The notes below the pieces were generated by a model that did not search any database, was not told the DNA's origin, and saw nothing but the letters and a program-made list of their open reading frames with translations. Both the position numbers and the translations under genes were made by a program. From Actinomycetota bacterium (GTDB taxonomy: Bacteria; Actinomycetota; Rubrobacteria; Rubrobacterales; Rubrobacteraceae): a DNA stretch of 39,942 nucleotides. Where the stretch lies: the NCBI GenBank assembly GCA_902810695.1, contig CADDYV010000032.1, positions 1-39,942 on the forward strand. Reading direction: 5' to 3'. Positions 32,789 through 39,942 of the stretch are shown here, in pieces (position 1 is the first letter of the stretch; each line of letters starts with the position of its first letter).

Positions 32789-33880
32789 TTATGTCTGGCG
32801 AGCCGTATAGGTACGGGGAACGAGATCTTCTTCGCCTGACTCTGCACCCTCGTTGGCAGCCTGCACCGCCTCCTCCACGATCCCGTGGTCCGGGGAGAGG
32901 TAACAGACCGGATCGGTGCGCGCGGCATCTCCGGTGAGTTGAAACGCCTGGCAGCGGCAACCGCCGAAGTCAACCTCGCGACGATTACAGCTCCGGCAGG
33001 GCTCCGGCATCCACTCCGTTCCCCGGAAGCGCCGGAAGAGCGGCGACTCCTCCCAGATCCAGGCCAGCGAGTGCTCGCGCACGGTGGCCCGAGGAAGATT
33101 TAGGGTGTGCGCTGCGGGGCAGGGCAGGACATCCCCGTTGGGTGTTACCGTCAGCTGCTGCCGACCCCAGCCGCCCATGCAGGGCTTCGGGTACTTGCTG
33201 TAGTAATCGGGGATGACGTAGATGATCTCCATCTTCCCCTCCAGTCGCCGGCGTGCGGCGCGTACTATCTCCTCGGCCCTATCGAGCTGAGCCCTGCTCG
33301 GCAAGAGGGCTGCGCGGTTGCGCCAGGCCCAGCCGTAGTACTGGGTATTGGCCAGCTCGATCCGGTCGGCTTCCAACTCCTCGGCCAGATCTAGGATGCG
33401 CCCGATTCTGTCGAGGTTGTGGCGGTGGAGGACCACATTCATTGTGAGCGGCCAGCCCAGCTCCTTGACCAGACGGTATGCCGCGATCTTGCGTTCGTAG
33501 GAACGGGTGCCGGCGATGCGGTCGGAGAGAGCGGGCTCGTCGGCCTGGATGCTGATCTGTACGTGGTCGAGCCCAGCGTCCTTTAGCTCTTGTGCCAGCC
33601 GGGGCGAGAGACCTATTGCGCTCGTAATGAGGTTGGTGTACAGACCCAGGTCGCGGGCGTCTCCCACAAGCTCTACAAGATCACGGCGCTGGAGCGGCTC
33701 ACCGCCAGAGAGGTGAAGCTGTAGGACGCCGAGCTCCCGCGCTTCGATTAACACCCGCTGCCACTCCGCCGTAGTCAACTCTTCATGGTAGTCTGAGAGG
33801 TTGAGAGGGTTGGAGCAGTACGGGCAATGCAACGGGCACTTGTAAGTGAGCTCGGCCAGCATGCCGAAGGGCCTATTCAT
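32789..33880 (-). CDS. pqqE: PqqA peptide cyclase (radical SAM)
   Basis: A 363-residue radical SAM enzyme that forms the Glu-Tyr C-C crosslink in PqqA, the first chemical step of PQQ synthesis. The cluster motif is TYKCPLHCPYCSNPL (C-x3-C-x2-C), followed by LHLSGGEPLQR and VQISIQADEP. The SPASM-region cysteines appear in PCMGGWG, VLPCPAAHT, PEPCRSCNRREVDFGGCRCQ and DPVCYLS, enough for auxiliary Fe-S clusters. The ATG at 33880 ([15 protein letters not shown]) overlaps the pqqD end by 8 nt and is preferred over an upstream in-frame start. Confidence 0.95.
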   Translation of the reverse strand: MNRPFGMLAELTYKCPLHCPYCSNPLNLSDYHEELTTAEWQRVLIEARELGVLQLHLSGGEPLQRRDLVELVGDARDLGLYTNLITSAIGLSPRLAQELKDAGLDHVQISIQADEPALSDRIAGTRSYERKIAAYRLVKELGWPLTMNVVLHRHNLDRIGRILDLAEELEADRIELANTQYYGWAWRNRAALLPSRAQLDRAEEIVRAARRRLEGKMEIIYVIPDYYSKYPKPCMGGWGRQQLTVTPNGDVLPCPAAHTLNLPRATVREHSLAWIWEESPLFRRFRGTEWMPEPCRSCNRREVDFGGCRCQAFQLTGDAARTDPVCYLSPDHGIVEEAVQAANEGAESGEEDLVPRTYTARQT

Positions 33881-34154
33881 CGCCAAGCTCCACCCATCGC
33901 TTGGCAACTAGCCGGGCGAGGAAATCGTGCACCTCATCGCTGTCCACGCGATTGTACTGTCCGCGCAGCTCCTCCACGATATCAGCGACCGTCCGCTCTC
34001 CATCGCAAAGGCCCAGGATGTCCGCGCCCGTCTGGTTCAGGACCAGCACCCCCTCCGGCGCCAGCAGCACCTGCCGTTCGCGCACGGGGTCCCACTCCAG
34101 CCGGACCTGCCGCGCCAGATGAGGGCGATTCGTAGATAGTATCCCGGTGCTCAT
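33873..34154 (-). CDS. pqqD: PQQ peptide chaperone PqqD
   Basis: A 93-residue PqqD that binds PqqA and presents it to PqqE (RiPP recognition element). Visible are [20 protein letters not shown], the [18 protein letters not shown] strand-helix, [15 protein letters not shown], and the C-terminal helix [16 protein letters not shown], all matching the PqqD winged helix. The ATG at 34154 shares ATGA with the pqqC stop, so translation is coupled. Both PqqD and PqqE are separate proteins here, not fused. Confidence 0.93.
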   Translation of the reverse strand: MSTGILSTNRPHLARQVRLEWDPVRERQVLLAPEGVLVLNQTGADILGLCDGERTVADIVEELRGQYNRVDSDEVHDFLARLVAKRWVELGDE

Positions 34155-34858
34155 GCATCCTCCTCTCGAGTGCTGCTCGAATAAGCCCGCTCGATAGCGT
34201 CCAGCATGCTCCACAGCACATCATTTTTGAAGGAGAGTGCCGCCACGGCCCGCGCCTGCTCATCGGGCGTCCGGCAGTGCTCTATCACCACCTCCAGGGC
34301 GTGCTCCGAGTCGCGCGGGGCCTGCGTAAGGCGGGCGCGAAAATAGGCCAGTCCGTCGGGATCTATCCAGGTATAGAGTCGCTCGAACGCCCTTAGACGC
34401 TCTGCCATCAGATCCGGCGCAAATAGCTCGGTCAGCGAGGAGGCCACCGCCTCGACCCACGGGCGGGTGCGGGCGAAGTTGACGTAGGCATCTACGGCGA
34501 ACCGCACCCCGGGCACGACGTGCCGCTCGTCCCACACCTCCTCCCGCGTCAGCCCCACGGCCTCACCCAGGCACAGCCACGCCTCGATCCCCCCCTCGCC
34601 CTCCGCTGTTCCATCATGGTCGAGGATGCGTTGGATCCAACGCCGCCGTACCTCGCGGTCGGGACAGTTGGAGAGGATGGCGGCGTCCTTGCGTGGGATG
34701 TTCTTCTGATAGTAGAAGCGGTTGGCCACCCAGCCCTGGATCTGGCGTCGGTTCAGGCGCCCCTCGTTCATCTTCACGTGGAATGGATGCCGGCTGTGGT
34801 AGCTCTGCGACTGGGCGCGCAGGGCCCCGATGAAGCTTTCGGTGTCGGATACCACCAA
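34151..34858 (-). CDS. pqqC: Pyrroloquinoline-quinone synthase PqqC
   Basis: A 235-residue cofactor-free oxidase that carries out the final ring closure and eight-electron oxidation to PQQ. Family features are [40 protein letters not shown], and [20 protein letters not shown], plus [16 protein letters not shown] and [14 protein letters not shown]. The start is TTG at 34858 with GGAG at 8 nt (a GTG at 34855 is the alternative), 2 nt after pqqB. Normal length. Confidence 0.95.
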   Translation of the reverse strand: MVVSDTESFIGALRAQSQSYHSRHPFHVKMNEGRLNRRQIQGWVANRFYYQKNIPRKDAAILSNCPDREVRRRWIQRILDHDGTAEGEGGIEAWLCLGEAVGLTREEVWDERHVVPGVRFAVDAYVNFARTRPWVEAVASSLTELFAPDLMAERLRAFERLYTWIDPDGLAYFRARLTQAPRDSEHALEVVIEHCRTPDEQARAVAALSFKNDVLWSMLDAIERAYSSSTREEDA

Positions 34859-34860
34859 TT

Positions 34861-35748
34861 TCAGATCTCCAGCTCTAGCCCATCCACGGCCACTTCCAGG
34901 CCACTCTCCTCGACGATGCGCCGCTCGGGCGCATCCTCAAGCAGGATGGGGTTGGTGTTGTTGATGTGGATGTAGATTTTGCGCTCGATGGAAAGCGAGG
35001 CTAGCTGCTTCAGGCTGCCATCGGCGCCGCCGATCGGCAGATGTCCCATCTCGCGCGACGTCTTACCGGCGATGCCGAGCCGGATCAGCTCGTCGTCCTG
35101 CCAGCAGGTCCCATCAAAGAGCAGGCATGTGCAGCCTTCCAACTGAGCACGCACCGATGCCGTCAACTCCTGCACACCCGGCAGGTACACCAGTACCCGA
35201 CCAGTACGCTCGTCGGTGATCCGGTACCCCACCACGCTCTCTTTTCCCACCCCGAAACGCGTCCGCTTGTCCGTAGGAACTTCAAACGCCTGGTAGGACA
35301 GACCATCCGTCAGGGAGACCTCTGTCCCCGTAGCAACCTGCCGCCACTCGACATGAGTATATGCGCCGAGTATCTGGAGTAGCGATGTGCCTCTGCAGAG
35401 CGTCTCGTGAACCGCCTCGGTGGCATGCACCTCGAGACGGGCAGCCTCCCGCAGCAGCAGCAGACCTAAAGTGTGATCCAGCTCCGCGTCGGTAAGCAAG
35501 ACGGCCTGCAACGGAGAATCCCTGATCCCACGTGGGTGCAGGGCCGGGAAGGACTCGATCTGAGCGTGAATGTCGGGTGAGGCGTTGAGCAAAAACCATC
35601 GCCGGTAGTCGGCACTCACCACGACCGACGACTGGGTGAGCGGATGGCAGGGCCGCGAGCCGTCGCGCACGGCCCGACACTGAGGGCAATTGCAGTTCCA
35701 CTGCGGAAATCCTCCTCCCGCTGCTGCTCCGAGCACACGCACCCACAC
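34861..35748 (-). CDS. pqqB: PQQ biosynthesis protein PqqB
   Basis: A 295-residue metallo-beta-lactamase-fold protein. PqqB hydroxylates the tyrosine of the PqqA-derived dipeptide. Conserved pieces are [66 protein letters not shown] and [21 protein letters not shown] place the start at GTG 35748 ([15 protein letters not shown]) because GGAGG lies 6 nt before it, while an ATG 6 nt upstream abuts that site. The zinc-binding Cys pair in CNCPQC is intact. Confidence 0.92.
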   Translation of the reverse strand: MWVRVLGAAAGGGFPQWNCNCPQCRAVRDGSRPCHPLTQSSVVVSADYRRWFLLNASPDIHAQIESFPALHPRGIRDSPLQAVLLTDAELDHTLGLLLLREAARLEVHATEAVHETLCRGTSLLQILGAYTHVEWRQVATGTEVSLTDGLSYQAFEVPTDKRTRFGVGKESVVGYRITDERTGRVLVYLPGVQELTASVRAQLEGCTCLLFDGTCWQDDELIRLGIAGKTSREMGHLPIGGADGSLKQLASLSIERKIYIHINNTNPILLEDAPERRIVEESGLEVAVDGLELEI

Positions 35749-35794
35749 ACCCATCCTCCATCCAGATCGCCCCACGGCAAGATGGTGATCATGC

Positions 35795-35821
35795 GGGCGC
35801 CGGACCATTCGTCCGGCGCCC
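35795..35821 (-). other. Strong hairpin between pqqA and pqqB
   Basis: An 11-bp perfect GC stem (GGGCGCCGGAC / GTCCGGCGCCC, 5-nt loop) lies 11 nt after the pqqA stop. There is no T tract, so it is more likely an RNA stabiliser or partial attenuator that keeps pqqA mRNA above pqqB-E than a full terminator. Confidence 0.6.
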
Positions 35822-35832
35822 GCCCTGGCTGA

Positions 35833-35913
35833 CTACTCTTCCCAGCGACCGGCGTACGCGGTCACTTCAGCAGAGGTCCCGATCTCCTCGAATTCGGGGG
35901 TCTGCCACTCCAT
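35833..35913 (-). CDS. pqqA: PQQ precursor peptide PqqA
   Basis: A 26-residue peptide starting MEWQTPEFEEIGTSAEVTAY and ending AGRWEE. The Glu and Tyr of the E-V-T-A-Y motif are the residues crosslinked by PqqE and turned into PQQ, and the W-x-x-P-x-F-E-E-I leader fits PqqD-binding. The ATG at 35913 is preceded by a perfect AAAGGAGGTGA. It lies 65 nt after the dehydrogenase gene. This is the substrate peptide, not an enzyme, so its high expression relative to pqqB is expected. Confidence 0.93.
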   Translation of the reverse strand: MEWQTPEFEEIGTSAEVTAYAGRWEE

Positions 35914-35978
35914 ATGGCTATCACCTCCTTTCGTATGGACCTTATTGTGCGGATTCGTGTCCTGAACCGGGGATGTTC

Positions 35979-37670
35979 CTATTCCGGCAGCGCGAAGACG
36001 AAGAGCGCGTCTCCCTGGGGTGCCCCGAGCATCATGGGCGCGAACCCTTCGGCCCAGGCACCAAACCCGACTGGCACGGCTATGTACTGCCTCCCGTCTA
36101 CGCTGTAGGTCGTCGGGCTGCTGTGGTGGCCGCTCCCGCACTGGAACTGCCACAACAGCTCTCCGGTGCGGGCGTCGAGCGCGTTGAACTCACCCGTAGG
36201 CTCGCCAGCGAACACGAGGTCGCCGCCCGTAGCCAAGACCGACGCGCACATCGGCACCTCGTTGCGCCAGCGCCACGCCTCCTTGCCGTTCGTCGGGTCG
36301 AACGCGCCCACGTAGCCGTACATGTCCTGGATATCCACCTCGACGCCGGCTCCCCAGTATGGGATGCTCTCCTTGAACTCCCTGCGTCGCCGCGTGGCCG
36401 TCGCACCGACCTCCTGTACCGGGGCGTAGAAGAGATGCGTCCTCGGGCTGTAGGCCGCGTGCGTCCATTCCTTGCCGCCGGCCGGCCCCGGCCAGAAGTG
36501 CACCGGTTCCCCCTCCTTCTCGGGGTACACCTTGCGGGTGATCTTACCGTCCGGGGTGACCTCACCCCACGTGATGCGGTCGACGAAGGGCGCGGCCCGC
36601 ACCAGCTCGCCGTTCGTGCGGTCCAGCACGTACCAGTACCCATTCTTGTCGAAGTGCGCGAGCAGCTTGCGTCCACCCTGCTCGAACAGGATGTTCTCCA
36701 TCGTGCTGTCGTAGTCCCACACGTCGTGCGGGTTGTACTGGTAGTGCCAGCGTATCTGGCCGCTGTCGGCGTCCACGGCGACGACGCTGTCGGTGTAGAG
36801 GTTGTCGCCCTCGCGGACTTCTCCGTCGAAGTCGGGCGCCGGGTTGCCGGTCCCCCAGTACAGGAGATTCAGATCCGGGTCGTAGGTGCCCGTAACCCAG
36901 CAGTTCGCACCGCCCCGCGCCCAGGCCTCACCTTCGGACGGCCAGGTCTCAGAACCGGGCTCTCCAGGCTTGGGTATCATGTAGCAGCGCCAGACGTGCT
37001 CTCCGGTCTCGAGTTTGAAGGCATCGAGGTGGCCGCGAACGCCGAACTCCCCACCGGAACTACCTACGATGACCATGTCCTTCACGACGAGGGGCGCGAC
37101 CGTGGCGCTCTCACCGGCCCGCACATCGCCGTAGGTCTTGTCCCAGACACATTCGCCGGTCTCGGCGTCGAGCGCGAGGATATGGGCGTTACCCGTGACG
37201 ACGAAGACCTTCCCCTCCGCCACGGCTACCCCGCGGTTGACGTTGCCGCAGCAGAGCGACACGTCGTACGGGATCGCATGCTTGTACCGCCACAGCTCCT
37301 GCCCGGTTTTGGCGTCGAGGGCCCAGACCCAGCCATCCCAGCCCGAGACGAACATGACCCCGTCCACGACGATCGGGGCGGCCTCGAACGAGTACGTTGA
37401 CGCGCCCGAGTGCATACCCACCGAGCCACACTGGAAGGCCCACGCGGGAGTGAGACGCTTGACGTTCTCCGTGTTGATCTGGTCCAGCGGGCTGTAGCGC
37501 TGCCCGTCGTAAGCGCCGTAGTAGGTGAGCCAGTTCTGCGGTTCTCGCTCACGGGCGTTGAGAATACGCTCGTAGGTGACGCCCCGGACGACCGGCGGCG
37601 CCTTCCCAACCATGCTGCTCAGGGATGCGTGCCTGACGGCATGCCCTGCGTCTACGTATTCGGTTGTCAT
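35979..37670 (-). CDS. PQQ-dependent alcohol dehydrogenase with a DYD (lanthanide-type) site
   Basis: A 563-residue eight-bladed quinoprotein without a haem c domain (type I). The vicinal cysteines near PQQ are in YDVSLCCGNVNRGVAV. The catalytic Asp lies in YNPHDVWDYDSTMENI: an Asp two residues after it (D-Y-D) is the signature of lanthanide-dependent XoxF/PedH enzymes, where Ca-dependent MxaF has Ala. WDALDAKTG-like blade repeats recur (VWALDAKTGQELW, ILALDAETGECVW). Unexpectedly, the N-terminus (TTEYVDAGHAVRHASLSS) has no hydrophobic signal. The ATG at 37670 has AAAGGAG 6 nt upstream. It oxidises an unknown primary alcohol with an electron acceptor not encoded nearby. Confidence 0.92.
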   Translation of the reverse strand: MTTEYVDAGHAVRHASLSSMVGKAPPVVRGVTYERILNAREREPQNWLTYYGAYDGQRYSPLDQINTENVKRLTPAWAFQCGSVGMHSGASTYSFEAAPIVVDGVMFVSGWDGWVWALDAKTGQELWRYKHAIPYDVSLCCGNVNRGVAVAEGKVFVVTGNAHILALDAETGECVWDKTYGDVRAGESATVAPLVVKDMVIVGSSGGEFGVRGHLDAFKLETGEHVWRCYMIPKPGEPGSETWPSEGEAWARGGANCWVTGTYDPDLNLLYWGTGNPAPDFDGEVREGDNLYTDSVVAVDADSGQIRWHYQYNPHDVWDYDSTMENILFEQGGRKLLAHFDKNGYWYVLDRTNGELVRAAPFVDRITWGEVTPDGKITRKVYPEKEGEPVHFWPGPAGGKEWTHAAYSPRTHLFYAPVQEVGATATRRRREFKESIPYWGAGVEVDIQDMYGYVGAFDPTNGKEAWRWRNEVPMCASVLATGGDLVFAGEPTGEFNALDARTGELLWQFQCGSGHHSSPTTYSVDGRQYIAVPVGFGAWAEGFAPMMLGAPQGDALFVFALPE

Positions 37671-37683
37671 CAACTGCTCCTTT

Positions 37684-38148
37684 CTACGGCCGTGGCTGCT
37701 CCGGTCGGTCGAGACGAGCCTCCGGTGGAGCGTCCCCTAGCACGACGATCGCGCCGGTCAGGCCCCGCCCTTCATCGTTGCCCGTACGGGAGCCGTACCA
37801 GTAGTAGCCCGGGCCGTCGAGGTTGAGGCTGGCCGTTCCTCGTGAATGGTTCACCAACCAGATGAACTGGTTGTCACCATTGCTCGGCAAGACCGCGCAG
37901 TGGGTGTTGTCGTCGTCGTTGAAGATCTCGAGCTCGAGATCTCCACCATGGGGCAAGACGAGGATCGAGGGCTCCCAGACTAGCTCATCGGGTGGGATCC
38001 GGATCTGGGCGTGCATGCGGCCGTCGGGTCCCTCCTCGGCTTGCGCGAGACTCCCGTGGGCGAGCAGCCGTCCCAGAGTCCCCTTGTTTTGCCTGTCCAG
38101 CCCTAACTCGCTCATCACCCCGGATAGTTCCCCTCCGGTGGTCGCCAT
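37684..38148 (-). CDS. PQQ-associated cupredoxin-like protein (MSMEG_3727 type)
   Basis: A 154-residue protein matching my memory of the MSMEG_3727 family, coded next to PQQ dehydrogenases in actinobacteria. It shows a cupredoxin-like fold in the multicopper style (LVLPHGGDLELEIFNDDDNT, HCAVLPSNGDNQFIWLVNHS, GYYWYGSRTGNDEGRGLTGA) without the full blue-copper ligand set. The ATG at 38148 lies 8 nt after AGGAGG; an in-frame GTG at 38157 overlaps that site. First gene of the PQQ operon, 13 nt before the dehydrogenase. It may be an electron-transfer or assembly partner. Like the dehydrogenase it has no signal peptide. Confidence 0.8.
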   Translation of the reverse strand: MATTGGELSGVMSELGLDRQNKGTLGRLLAHGSLAQAEEGPDGRMHAQIRIPPDELVWEPSILVLPHGGDLELEIFNDDDNTHCAVLPSNGDNQFIWLVNHSRGTASLNLDGPGYYWYGSRTGNDEGRGLTGAIVVLGDAPPEARLDRPEQPRP

Positions 38149-38550
38149 CAGCTTCACCTCCTAATACCGAGAACTGGGCTTAATAAGACAGCTTCAACCC
38201 CTTACAGGTACAGGCAAATCTCACCTCCTTTCCCCATAGCCGTGCAAAGGTGTCTTGTAAATATATTGGTTTCAATCTCTTATTATTCCTTTCCCCGCAC
38301 TCATACTAAGGTCTTGTACACCTTCTTTCAAGGTTACGCCCCCGCATTTTCTGTAATTTCCTCCAAGAAATAGTTCACTCGTTATCGTGTCATCAGGACC
38401 ACCTCTTTTCCTATCGGCTCTTCAAAGCACTCACCAGCCTCAAGCGTGACGCTCGGTTGGGGAAGCCTTACCACCCTCGTCTGGTACTTTATCTCCTGGT
38501 TTACTTTGCAATCGCGTACAGGAGTGTGTCGCCAAGGAGGAGATGCCAGT
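38149..38550. other. Divergent regulatory region between the PQQ operon and the dipeptidase gene
   Basis: 402 nt with lower GC than its surroundings. It holds the PQQ operon promoter (38303-38331), a leader of about 150 nt with an orphan consensus Shine-Dalgarno site (38219-38229) and short frames after it. An inverted repeat ATTTC-CTCCAA-GAAAT (38356-38371) lies just upstream of the -35. No intact small gene was accepted. Confidence 0.55.
38303..38331 (-). promoter_or_regulatory. Promoter of the PQQ operon
   Basis: Minus-strand TTGAAA (38326-38331), a 17-nt spacer and TAGTAT (38303-38308) are close to vegetative consensus. The predicted start near 38296 gives a leader of about 148 nt to the first gene. 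Confidence 0.55.
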
Positions 38551-39591
38551 ATGGGTCGGAATGTATTTCCGGTCGTGTTCGACGGCCACAACGATGTGCT
38601 CGAAAGGCTCGGTGGGCCTGATGGGGGTGGACCCGGCGCGTTCTTCGAGCGCGGCGAGAAGGGTCACCTCGATCTGCCCAGGGCATGGGCGGGGGGATTC
38701 GGGGGCGGCCTCTTTGCCGTCTGGGTTCCCTCACCCAAAACGTCCGAACGCACCCCGAGGGGGCTTCCACCCGCACTTGACCCCGCCTACGCGTTGCGCC
38801 GCTCGCTAGCCGCTACTGCCATGCTGTTCAGAGTCGAGGATCGCTCGGGCGGGAAGTTCCGGGTCGTCCGCACCGTCGCCGAACTGCAGCGGTGCCTGGA
38901 CGAGGGAGTAATGGCAGCGGTGCTCCACTTCGAGGGCGGCGACGCCATTGACACCGACCTCGACGCGCTGCACGTGCTCTACCGGGCCGGGCTGCGCTCG
39001 CTGGGCCTCGTCTGGGGCCGGCCGAACGCCTTCGCCGAGGGGGTCGCTGCGCACTTTGGGCGCTCACCGGATACGGGGCCGGGGTTAACCAAAGCCGGCA
39101 GAGAGCTGGTTCACGCCTGCAACGACCTCGGCATCATGATAGATGTCTCTCACCTGAACGAGCGAGGCTTCTGGGATGTGGCGGCTCTCACGGATGCCCC
39201 GCTCGTTGCGACCCACTCCAATGCCTACGCCCTCTGTCCCTCCACCCGAAACCTCACGGACCCGCAGCTCGACGCCATAGCCGCCTCCGACGGAATGATC
39301 GGCCTCAACTTCGGGGTCCACTTCCTCCGCGAAGACGGGGCCGAGGACGCAAACACCCCTCTGGAAGTGATGGTCCGACACATAAACTACCTGGTAGAGC
39401 GAGTCGGGATCGAGAGGGTCGGCTTCGGCTCGGACTTCGATGGAATTTCGGTGTCGCAGGAGATAGGTGATGTGACAGGTCTGCCGAGGTTGATGTCGGC
39501 GCTCAGGGAGCGGGGCTACGACGACCAGGCACTCCGAAAACTCGCTCACGAGAATTGGGTCCGTGTCCTGCGCAAGACCTGGGGCGAGTAG
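38551..39591 (+). CDS. Membrane-dipeptidase family protein (peptidase M19)
   Basis: A 346-residue zinc dipeptidase of the renal dipeptidase family. Metal ligands are visible as VFDGHNDVLER (His-x-Asp), LHFEGGDAI (bridging Glu), DVSHLNERGFWDV (His) and LVATHSNAYAL (His), followed by RNLTDPQLDAI and GFGSDFDG, the usual order in the family. It has no signal peptide, so it is cytoplasmic. The ATG at 38551 has AAGGAGG upstream. It shares a promoter region with the PQQ operon; release of the Glu-Tyr core or leader fragments of PqqA is one conceivable role, otherwise general dipeptide breakdown. Confidence 0.92.
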   Translation: MGRNVFPVVFDGHNDVLERLGGPDGGGPGAFFERGEKGHLDLPRAWAGGFGGGLFAVWVPSPKTSERTPRGLPPALDPAYALRRSLAATAMLFRVEDRSGGKFRVVRTVAELQRCLDEGVMAAVLHFEGGDAIDTDLDALHVLYRAGLRSLGLVWGRPNAFAEGVAAHFGRSPDTGPGLTKAGRELVHACNDLGIMIDVSHLNERGFWDVAALTDAPLVATHSNAYALCPSTRNLTDPQLDAIAASDGMIGLNFGVHFLREDGAEDANTPLEVMVRHINYLVERVGIERVGFGSDFDGISVSQEIGDVTGLPRLMSALRERGYDDQALRKLAHENWVRVLRKTWGE

Positions 39592-39942
39592 AAGGTGAGT
39601 CAAGAGATGTGAGAACCGCTACTGCAAACCCGACCCAGGATCTTGAACGATGGACTCGACGAGATTTTCAACGTGCGGTATTGCGCGACATACTCAAAGA
39701 TACTCGAAATCTCCCGAAGTGGTTACCTAGCCTGGCAACAGCTCTCCTTCGAATGCTCGCCCCGTGAGCTTCTGGGAAGCGTACAACTGGATTGTGATCG
39801 AAGTTCTCTGCAACAAGCCGGTAGCTACAGGCGTCAAGGTAGCGTGAAAACCGGTCTCTCGTAAAGTGTCGCGCTCAGATAACTCGCTCTATAATTTCAG
39901 AAGAGCCATCCAGAGACCTGGCTGGCCGGGAAGTGAAACGGA
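39592..39942. other. Window end: possible 52-residue ORF and a downstream -10 box
   Basis: A plus-strand frame starting GTG 39609 and ending TGA 39765-39767 could encode a 52-residue basic, helical peptide (VRTATANPTQDLERWTRRDF and onward). Its Shine-Dalgarno site is weak and no homology is recognised. TATAAT at 39890-39895, with a poor -35, may belong to a gene beyond the window. Confidence 0.35.

Noticed and set aside
38382-38468. Short minus-strand frame ending EEPIGKEVVLMTR before the PQQ promoter
   Set aside because: Looks protein-like but has no properly spaced ribosome-binding site or start, and would overlap the dipeptidase upstream region.
1-39942. tRNA, rRNA, CRISPR arrays, phage or transposase genes
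   Set aside because: None recognised on reading both strands; no spaced identical repeats, no cloverleaf candidates, no DDE or integrase motifs.

Overview
The window reads as a chromosomal segment of a high-GC Gram-positive bacterium. The actinobacterial-type GuaB3 next to guaA, the MSMEG_3727-like partner of a PQQ dehydrogenase, possible leaderless starts and strong Shine-Dalgarno sites point to Actinomycetota. A Rubrobacter-like organism is my best guess, from overall character only. No rRNA, tRNA, CRISPR array or intact insertion sequence was seen.

Layout. 1-184: the last codons of a LamG-type protein and its terminator. 248-4711 (minus strand): housekeeping and accessory genes, namely a methyltransferase, an Rrf2 regulator, a Pit phosphate transporter with its DUF47 partner, a GrpB-family protein and an EEP nuclease. 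4799-7481 (minus): guaA and guaB3, behind a clear promoter and a terminator-like hairpin in the leader. 7743-8342: an anchored histidine-rich protein of unknown role. 8384-9082 (minus): a GntR/FCD regulator facing the operon below.

9204-20866 (plus) is the most interesting region. Ten genes, nearly all with overlapping stop and start codons, encode an FAH-family enzyme, a class I glutamine amidotransferase, a glutamine-synthetase-like ligase, a cytochrome P450, an extradiol dioxygenase, an acetoacetate-decarboxylase-family protein, an aldehyde dehydrogenase, an M20 amidohydrolase, an APC permease and a PLP decarboxylase. Two matching GntR-type palindromes sit in the divergent promoters. I read it as a catabolic pathway for an amine, probably aromatic. 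It would use gamma-glutamylation as in aniline or putrescine degradation, a P450 for oxidation, and meta-cleavage of the ring. I know of no described pathway with this gene set.

20983-28228: a DUF5519 protein, an oxalate decarboxylase, a sugar porter, and a GH2 plus GH30 glycosidase pair (the GH30 enzyme Tat-exported). 28906-32076: a membrane-SnoaL fusion, a ChrB N-domain protein under a palindromic operator, and a divergent CaCA-like antiporter.

32244-38148 (minus): a PQQ operon in the order MSMEG_3727-like protein, PQQ alcohol dehydrogenase, pqqA, pqqB, pqqC, pqqD, pqqE, MntP-like pump. The dehydrogenase carries the DYD signature of lanthanide-dependent enzymes yet has no visible signal peptide. 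38551-39591: an M19 dipeptidase, divergent from the PQQ operon.
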